Source of the DNA: Ruminococcus callidus
GTDB taxonomy: Bacteria > Bacillota > Clostridia > Oscillospirales > Ruminococcaceae
Direction: 5' to 3'
Assembly (NCBI RefSeq): GCF_020709055.1
Contig: NZ_JAJFCK010000042.1
Location: 1 to 19,805 of the forward strand
Length of the DNA stretch: 19,805 nt
Shown in pieces: positions 15,040 through 19,805 of this stretch. The position numbers and the translations under genes are program-made. The notes beneath the pieces are model-generated. The model searched no databases. It saw only the letters and a list, made by a program, of their open reading frames with translations, and was not told the DNA's origin. The number at the start of each line of letters is the position of its first letter. Position 1 is the first letter of the stretch.

Positions 15040-15081
15040 ATGGTTATGCGGCGGAATGCGCCGTACAGGAGGAAGTTATGA
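15040..15081 (+). CDS. Possible 13-codon leader ORF overlapping the panB start
   Basis: ATG at 15040 with AAAGGA about 9 bases upstream encodes [13 protein letters not shown]. Its TGA stop overlaps the panB ATG (ATGA), and the AGG AGG arginine codons are themselves the panB ribosome site. That placement would let it couple or tune panB translation. It is very short and could be chance; only the ribosome site and the stop-start overlap support it. Confidence 0.3.
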   Translation: MVMRRNAPYRRKL

Positions 15082-15920
15082 AACAAACCGTACAGACCAT
15101 TCAGGCAAAAAAACAGCGGGGAGAAAAAATTACAATGCTCACCTGCTATGACTATACCACAGCAAAGCTGATGGATGCTGCCGGACTGGATATGCTGCTG
15201 GTGGGGGATTCCCTGGGAAATGTGATTCTGGGCTATGAAGACACGGTTTCTGTCACCATGGAGGACATGCTGCACCATGCCAAAGCAGTGGCACGTGGTG
15301 CAAAGGAAAACGCCATGGTCGTCGTGGATATGCCGTTTCTCTCCTACCAGACCTCGGTATATGATGCCGTTGTCAACGCCGGCAGACTGATGAAAGAGGG
15401 CCGTGCCGGTGCGGTCAAGCTGGAGGGCGGCGCAGTGGTTTGCGACCAGATTCGTGCCATTGTGCAGGCATCCATCCCCGTTGTGGCACACCTCGGCATG
15501 ACACCCCAGTCCGTGAATACTATGGGCGGTTTTAAAGTACAGGGCAAGACAGCGGACGCTGCCAAAAAGCTCCTTGCCGATGCCAAGGCCGTAGAAGAGG
15601 CCGGAGCATTTGCGCTGGTGCTGGAGTGCGTTCCGGCAAAGCTTGCCGCCTGGATCTCCGGCAAGCTGACCATTCCCACCATTGGCATCGGCGCCGGTGC
15701 GGGATGCGATGGTCAGGTACTGGTATATCAGGATATGCTGGGGATGTTCTCCGACTATCAGCCGAAATTCGTGCGCCACTTCGCCGATGTGGGAAGCGTG
15801 ATGCGGGATGCCTTCGCACAGTATCAGGAGGCAGTGCATGACGGAAGCTTTCCGGCAAAAGAACACGAGTTTGCGATCTCCGACGAGATCATGGCACAAC
15901 TGGAACAGGAGGAAAAGTGA
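15078..15920 (+). CDS. panB: 3-methyl-2-oxobutanoate hydroxymethyltransferase
   Basis: First step of pantothenate synthesis: moves a hydroxymethyl group from methylene-tetrahydrofolate to ketoisovalerate, giving ketopantoate. The 280 residues match the whole family. Metal ligands are Asp44 in LVGDSLG, Asp84 in VVDMPF and Glu116 in VKLEGG; the likely general base is Glu183 in LVLECVP; and [16 protein letters not shown] at 201-216 is the usual signature. The start has AGGAGGAAGTT before it. The stop TGA shares one base with the panC ATG. The ketopantoate reductase for the next step (panE) is not in the window and may be elsewhere or replaced by ilvC. Confidence 0.97.
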   Translation: MKQTVQTIQAKKQRGEKITMLTCYDYTTAKLMDAAGLDMLLVGDSLGNVILGYEDTVSVTMEDMLHHAKAVARGAKENAMVVVDMPFLSYQTSVYDAVVNAGRLMKEGRAGAVKLEGGAVVCDQIRAIVQASIPVVAHLGMTPQSVNTMGGFKVQGKTADAAKKLLADAKAVEEAGAFALVLECVPAKLAAWISGKLTIPTIGIGAGAGCDGQVLVYQDMLGMFSDYQPKFVRHFADVGSVMRDAFAQYQEAVHDGSFPAKEHEFAISDEIMAQLEQEEK

Positions 15921-16780
15921 TGAAAATTGTAGAAACCATTGCAGAAGTACGGGAACAGGTAAAACAGTGGAAAAAAGAGGGACTGACCGTTGCCCTTGTT
16001 CCAACCATGGGCTATCTTCATGAAGGACACCGCAGCCTGATGGAGCGTGCACGGAAAGAGAATGACCGTGTGGTCGTCAGCGTCTTTGTTAACCCCACCC
16101 AGTTCGGCCCTAACGAGGACCTCGCCAGCTACCCCCGTGATCTGGAACACGATGCGGCACTGTGCGATTCCGTGGGTGTAGATTTGATTTTCCACCCCGC
16201 ACCGGAGGAAATGTACCCCAAGGGCTTTTGCAGCTTCGTGGACATGGATGTCCTCACCAAGGAACTGTGCGGTCTGAGTCGTCCGGTGCACTTCCGCGGT
16301 GTCTGCACTGTGGTTTCCAAGCTGTTCCACATCGTCACACCCGATCGGGCATATTTCGGCGAAAAAGACGCTCAGCAGCTGGCAGTCATCAAGCGCATGG
16401 TACTGGATCTGAATCTGGACATTGAAATCGTGGGCTGCCCCATTGTCCGTGAGGCAGATGGCCTTGCCAAGAGTTCCAGAAATACCTACCTCAGTTCGGA
16501 GGAACGCAAGGCTGCGCTGGTACTCAGCCGGAGCATCTTTGCCGGAAAGAAGCTGGCGGAGTCCGGCGAAACGGATGCGCACAAGCTGGTGCAGGCGATG
16601 ACAGACATCATTTCCGCCGAACCGCTGGCACGCATTGATTATGTAAAGGTGGTTGACCTGCTGACCATGCAGCAGATCGACAAGCTGGATCGTCCGTTCC
16701 TGGCGGCGATTGCAGTTTATATCGGAAAGACCCGTCTGATCGATAACTTTATGGTGCAGGCAGGAGGTGCCGGCGCATGA
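15920..16780 (+). CDS. panC: Pantothenate synthetase (pantoate-beta-alanine ligase)
   Basis: Joins pantoate and beta-alanine with ATP to make pantothenate. The 286-residue protein has the nucleotidyltransferase signature [10 protein letters not shown] (His34 and His37), [13 protein letters not shown] at 56-68, the FGEKDAQQL segment at 146-154 and the KMSKS-like loop KSSRN at 184-188. The ATG at 15920 overlaps the panB stop (TGATG) and has AGGAGGAAAAG before it; a GTG one codon earlier is less likely. The last bases overlap the panD ATG. Confidence 0.97.
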   Translation: MKIVETIAEVREQVKQWKKEGLTVALVPTMGYLHEGHRSLMERARKENDRVVVSVFVNPTQFGPNEDLASYPRDLEHDAALCDSVGVDLIFHPAPEEMYPKGFCSFVDMDVLTKELCGLSRPVHFRGVCTVVSKLFHIVTPDRAYFGEKDAQQLAVIKRMVLDLNLDIEIVGCPIVREADGLAKSSRNTYLSSEERKAALVLSRSIFAGKKLAESGETDAHKLVQAMTDIISAEPLARIDYVKVVDLLTMQQIDKLDRPFLAAIAVYIGKTRLIDNFMVQAGGAGA

Positions 16781-17160
16781 CCATTACCATGCTCAAGGGA
16801 AAAATTCATCGGGCAACCGTCACACAGGCAGAGCTGAACTACGTGGGCAGCATTACCGTGGACGCCGATCTGCTGGATGCCGCCGGCATTCTGGAATATG
16901 AGGCAGTGCAGGTGGTGAACGTCGCCAACGGTAACCGGTTTGTCACCTACACCATCGCCGGCGAACGTGGCAGCGGTGTGATTTGTCTGAACGGTGCAGC
17001 AGCACGTCAGGCGCAGACCGGAGATAAAGTGATTCTCATGTCCTATGCGCAGGTGACACCGGAGGAGGCAAAGACCATGCAGCCCAAGGTGGTGCTGGTA
17101 GACGAGCACAACGCCGTGGCGAAACTCTCCCACTACGAGAAGCACGGCGAGCTGGCGTAA
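16777..17160 (+). CDS. panD: Aspartate 1-decarboxylase proenzyme
   Basis: Makes the beta-alanine that panC uses. The 127-residue proenzyme cleaves itself between Gly24 and Ser25 (YVGSITVD), leaving a pyruvoyl group on the new alpha chain. Position 24/25 is exactly that of E. coli PanD, which confirms the start. The ATGA overlap with panC shows tight coupling. Family features IHRATVT and [13 protein letters not shown] are present, as is the C-terminal VVLVDEHN strand. Confidence 0.97.
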   Translation: MTITMLKGKIHRATVTQAELNYVGSITVDADLLDAAGILEYEAVQVVNVANGNRFVTYTIAGERGSGVICLNGAAARQAQTGDKVILMSYAQVTPEEAKTMQPKVVLVDEHNAVAKLSHYEKHGELA

Positions 17161-17173
17161 GACAGGAGGAACT

Positions 17174-18376
17174 ATGCTACAGGGAAAGACCGTTGTACTG
17201 GGCGTGACCGGCAGCATTGCCGCCTATAAGATCGCCTCTCTGGCGAGCCGTCTGGTGAAGCTTCACGCAGATGTGCACGTCATTATGACGCCCAATGCCA
17301 CGCATTTTATCACGCCTATTACCTTTGAAACGCTGACGGGAAACAAGTGTCTAGTGGATACATTCGACCGGAATTTCCAGTTTCATGTGGCGCATGTGAG
17401 TCTGGCGCAGCGAGCCGATGTTCTGCTGATTGCACCGGCATCCGCCGATGTCATCGGGAAGATCGCCAACGGCATTGCAGATGACATGCTGACTACAACG
17501 GTGATGGCGTGCACGGCGCCGGTGCTGATCTCGCCGGCGATGAATACGCACATGTACGAAAATCCCATCGTGCAGGACAATCTCCAGAAACTGCGGTCGT
17601 TTGGCTATACAGTGATTGAACCGGCGGTGGGCATGCTGGCGTGCCGGGACGTGGGAGCCGGAAAAATGCCGGAACCGGAGGTGCTTCTCCAGCATCTGCT
17701 GCGGGAGATCGCCTGTGAAAAGGACTTGGCGGGCAGGAAGATTCTGGTGACTGCCGGCCCGACGCAGGAGGCGCTGGATCCGGTGCGATACCTGACCAAC
17801 CACTCCACCGGAAAGATGGGCTACGCTGTCGCCTATCGGGCAATGCTCCGTGGTGCAGAGGTGACGCTGGTCACCGGCCCGACGGCAATCGAACCGCCGC
17901 CGTTTGTCAAGGTCGTTCCGGTGGAAACGGCGGAGGGCATGTTTCAGACAGTCACTGCCCGTGCACCCCGGCAGGATGCCGTTATCATGGCAGCAGCGGT
18001 GGCGGATTACCGTCCCACGGAAGTGGCATCCGAAAAGAAAAAGAAACAGGATGGCGATGCCTCCATTCCGCTGACCAGAACCAAGGATATTCTGGCGCAT
18101 CTGGGTGCACACAAGCCGGAGCACCAGTTCCTCTGCGGATTTTCTATGGAGACGGAGCACATGCTGGAGAACTCTCGGGCAAAGCTGGAGCGGAAACATC
18201 TGGATATGATCGTCGCCAACAATCTGAAGGTAGCAGGTGCCGGATTCGGCACGGACACCAATGTGGTGACCTTCATCGAGCCGGACGGGGAACAAGCGCT
18301 GCCGCTGCTCTCCAAAGAAGATGTGGGCGATGCGATTTTAAACCGCATGGCAGCGTTCTTCCGTCACACAAAATAA
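17174..18376 (+). CDS. coaBC: Bifunctional phosphopantothenoylcysteine decarboxylase/synthetase
   Basis: Two middle steps of coenzyme A synthesis. The CoaC flavoprotein half (about 1-185) has VTGSIAAYK at 11-19, His74 in HVSLAQRAD, PAMNTHMYENP at 121-131 and Cys157 in GMLACRDVGAGKMPEP. The usual PxMNxxMW ends in Tyr here, and the Gly after the catalytic Cys is Arg; both are mild departures. The CoaB half (about 188-400) has VTAGPTQEALDPVRYLTNHSTGKMG at 192-216, AAAVADYRP at 273-281 and the lysine-rich SEKKKKQD at 287-293. The start has AGGAGGAACT, 13 bases after panD. It ends the pan operon; coaA and coaD are absent here. Confidence 0.96.
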   Translation: MLQGKTVVLGVTGSIAAYKIASLASRLVKLHADVHVIMTPNATHFITPITFETLTGNKCLVDTFDRNFQFHVAHVSLAQRADVLLIAPASADVIGKIANGIADDMLTTTVMACTAPVLISPAMNTHMYENPIVQDNLQKLRSFGYTVIEPAVGMLACRDVGAGKMPEPEVLLQHLLREIACEKDLAGRKILVTAGPTQEALDPVRYLTNHSTGKMGYAVAYRAMLRGAEVTLVTGPTAIEPPPFVKVVPVETAEGMFQTVTARAPRQDAVIMAAAVADYRPTEVASEKKKKQDGDASIPLTRTKDILAHLGAHKPEHQFLCGFSMETEHMLENSRAKLERKHLDMIVANNLKVAGAGFGTDTNVVTFIEPDGEQALPLLSKEDVGDAILNRMAAFFRHTK

Positions 18377-18383
18377 AATGTGA

Positions 18384-18543
18384 GAGTCTGTTCCGTATCT
18401 TTTTATATGCGGATTTTCGAGCATGATTTTGTCGGTGACAAGGAAAAAATCCGCAGGCATACTGTCGTATGGCAAGGATTTTTGACGCAGTCAGCGGAAA
18501 AATCTGCCGAAAAGACGTATGGAAAAAAATACGGAACAGGCTC
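18384..18543. mobile_element. 160-bp MITE-like palindromic repeat element
   Basis: The ends are inverted repeats of 21 bases with two mismatches (GAGTCTGTTCCGTATC at the left; GAGCCTGTTCCGTATT read inward from the right). Inside are three more hairpins: TGCGGATTTT/AAAATCCGCA (18408-18417 with 18446-18455, its loop holding TTGTC/GACAA), CATAC-TGTC-GTATG (18458-18471), and GATTTTT/AAAAATC (18477-18504). It encodes no transposase. I could not find a clear target duplication. It could be a non-autonomous element or a structured RNA repeat. A related partial copy begins at 19754. A spurious N-terminal extension of the permease ORF (MARIFDAVSGK) is read from it. Confidence 0.55.
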
Positions 18544-18549
18544 ATAGAA

Positions 18550-18589
18550 CAGTATTGCGGCAAACCTCTGCTGCAATGCTGTTTTTGTT
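18550..18589 (+). terminator. Terminator between the repeat element and the permease gene
   Basis: CAGTATTGC pairs with GCAATGCTG (one G-U) and continues inward with GGCA/TGCT-type pairs for about 13 bp, followed by TTTTTGTT. It probably ends the pan-coaBC transcript, although it stands 173 bases past the coaBC stop, because the repeat element lies between. It is only 17 bases before the permease ATG, so attenuation of the permease is an alternative reading. Confidence 0.75.
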
Positions 18590-18606
18590 GGAATCGGGGA
18601 AAGAAT

Positions 18607-19749
18607 ATGACTGTTTTCAAATCGATCTGGCGGTGGATTCGGCGGGAAGCGGTGCTCTCGGCGGCGATTCTGCTGGCAGCGGTGTCGATGTTTCTCGTAC
18701 CGCCGGACAGAGCCTATCTCGGCTATGTGGACTACCGTACCCTTGCCATTTTGTTCTGCCTGATGGCAGTAATGGCAGGGCTTCAGCGGCTGGGAATCTT
18801 TGACCGTCTGGCGCAGGAACTGCTCAGCCGGGTGAAGCGGCGCAGTTCCATGGTGCTGATTCTGTGGGGACTCTGTTTCTTTTTCAGCATGTTCATCACC
18901 AACGACGTTTCGCTGATTACCTTTGTACCGTTCACCATGGTGGTGCTGCGGCGCATTGGCGGAGAGACAGAGCGGAAGCTTCTGGTTCCCGTGGTGGTGA
19001 TGCAGACGGTGGCTGCCAATCTGGGCAGTATGCTGACCCCCATCGGCAATCCGCAGAACCTCTACCTCTACGGAAGATCCGGCATGTCCGCTGTGTCATT
19101 TCTCAGGCTGATGCTGCCCTATACGCTGCTCTCGCTGGGCATGCTGGCAGTTTGGAATGTTCTGCTCTGCCGGAAGCACCGGGGGAATGCGGTCATCGAC
19201 CTGCCGGAGAAAAAGCCGCTGGACAGCCGGAAAAAGCTGATCGCCTATCTGGTGCTGTTTGCGCTGTGTCTGCTGACTGTGGCGCATCTTCTGCCGTTTT
19301 CGGTGACGCTTGCGGTGGTGCTGGCGTATTTGCTGCTGTGCGACCGGAGCGTGTTTCGCAGCGTGGACTACTCGCTGCTGCTGACCTTTGCGGGCTTCTT
19401 TGTGTTCATCGGAAACATGGGGCGCATACCGGCGTTTTGCGATTTTTTGGCGGGCATCATCGGCGGCAGGGAACTGCTGACCGCCGTGCTCTCCAGCCAG
19501 ATCATCAGCAATGTTCCGGCGGCGCTGCTGCTCTCCGGATTTACGGAGAATACACCGGCGCTGATCGTGGGGACGAATCTCGGCGGACTGGGGACGCTGA
19601 TCGCATCTATGGCGAGCCTGATCTCCTTTAAAGCAGTGGCACGGGAAAAGAAGCAGCAGGTGGGAACGTATCTGCTCTGTTTTACCCTTGCCAATCTGCT
19701 GTTCTTAGCGGTATTGCTTGGCTTGGCAGTGCTGCTGGGTGCGATATAG
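18607..19749 (+). CDS. SLC13/ArsB/NhaD-superfamily permease
   Basis: An inner-membrane ion transporter of 380 residues with about ten hydrophobic helices. Superfamily motifs occur once per half: FITNDVSLITFVPF at 96-109 with ANLGSMLTPIGNPQN at 137-151, and SQIISNVPAALLLSGFT at 297-313 with VGTNLGGLGTLIASM at 321-335. These Asn-rich and Gly-rich hairpins form the substrate and sodium sites in this group. The substrate may be a dicarboxylate, sulfate, arsenite or sodium/proton; sequence does not decide. ATG 18607 has GGGGAAAG upstream. An in-frame ATG at 18469 would add 46 residues read from the repeat element and through a terminator, so it is rejected. No promoter of its own is clear. Confidence 0.85.
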   Translation: MTVFKSIWRWIRREAVLSAAILLAAVSMFLVPPDRAYLGYVDYRTLAILFCLMAVMAGLQRLGIFDRLAQELLSRVKRRSSMVLILWGLCFFFSMFITNDVSLITFVPFTMVVLRRIGGETERKLLVPVVVMQTVAANLGSMLTPIGNPQNLYLYGRSGMSAVSFLRLMLPYTLLSLGMLAVWNVLLCRKHRGNAVIDLPEKKPLDSRKKLIAYLVLFALCLLTVAHLLPFSVTLAVVLAYLLLCDRSVFRSVDYSLLLTFAGFFVFIGNMGRIPAFCDFLAGIIGGRELLTAVLSSQIISNVPAALLLSGFTENTPALIVGTNLGGLGTLIASMASLISFKAVAREKKQQVGTYLLCFTLANLLFLAVLLGLAVLLGAI

Positions 19750-19753
19750 CTAA

Positions 19754-19805
19754 GAGCTCGTGTTCATAGGCGTCTATCTACGTCTTTTCGGCAAATTTTG
19801 TTGCA
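19754..19805. repeat. Diverged partial copy of the 18384-18543 repeat, cut by window edge
   Basis: TACGTCTTTTCGGCA at 19779-19793 equals the reverse complement of 18505-18519, and AATTTT follows where the first copy has GATTTT. The distance from the terminal GAG to this block is 25 bases here and 24 in the first copy. The end GAGCTCGTGTTCATA also resembles GAGCCTGTTCCGTA. It starts 4 bases past the permease stop and is inverted relative to the first copy. Confidence 0.45.

Noticed and set aside
18469..18606. N-terminal extension of the permease (MARIFDAVSGK...)
   Set aside because: It is read from the inverted-repeat element and through a terminator hairpin. The hydrophobic protein with a ribosome site starts at 18607.

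Overview
The window reads as chromosomal DNA of a Gram-positive, low-to-mid-GC anaerobe of the Clostridia, most likely a Ruminococcus-like member of the Oscillospiraceae. This is inferred from gene content: class B sortases, choline/glucan-type cell-wall-binding repeats, a KtrAB potassium system, a rhodanese-less ThiI beside its own cysteine desulfurase, and strong AGGAGG ribosome sites. Leucine is coded mainly by CTG, which fits the two tRNA-Leu(CAG) genes at the left edge. No phage, CRISPR or plasmid genes are seen.

Left part (1-7695). Two identical tRNA-Leu(CAG) genes on the minus strand start from a perfect sigma-A promoter. Divergent from them, an extended -10 promoter drives a plus-strand series: cysteine desulfurase, thiI, pncC, and two class B sortases in tandem. 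A hairpin-rich 270-nt intergenic stretch follows, then a secreted SpoIID/LytB-like protein whose two conserved blocks are in the reverse of the usual order, then a small zinc-ribbon protein closed by an intrinsic terminator. The first two genes supply sulfur for tRNA 4-thiouridine, pncC recycles NMN, and the sortases and SpoIID-like protein act at the envelope.

Middle part (7696-14773). ktrB-ktrA encode a potassium channel-transporter and its nucleotide-binding gate, and end in a terminator. Converging on them from the minus strand is a family 5 solute-binding lipoprotein with its own promoter and an inserted EF-hand-like loop. Upstream of it, also on the minus strand, lies a two-gene unit: a secreted C39-like cysteine peptidase with about 21 wall-binding repeats, and a histidine phosphatase. 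That unit has a perfect consensus promoter and a terminator.

Right part (14774-19805). A divergent extended -10 promoter drives panB-panC-panD-coaBC, tightly overlapped. It makes pantothenate from ketoisovalerate and aspartate and carries it towards CoA; panE and coaA are not here. A 13-codon ORF overlaps the panB start. Behind coaBC sits a 160-bp MITE-like palindromic element, then a terminator, then an ArsB/NhaD/SLC13-type permease. A diverged, inverted partial copy of the same repeat begins just after the permease and runs off the window.

The points most worth a second look are the permuted SpoIID-like protein and its structured leader, the MITE-like repeat pair around the permease, the paired sortases, and the EF-hand loop in the solute-binding protein.
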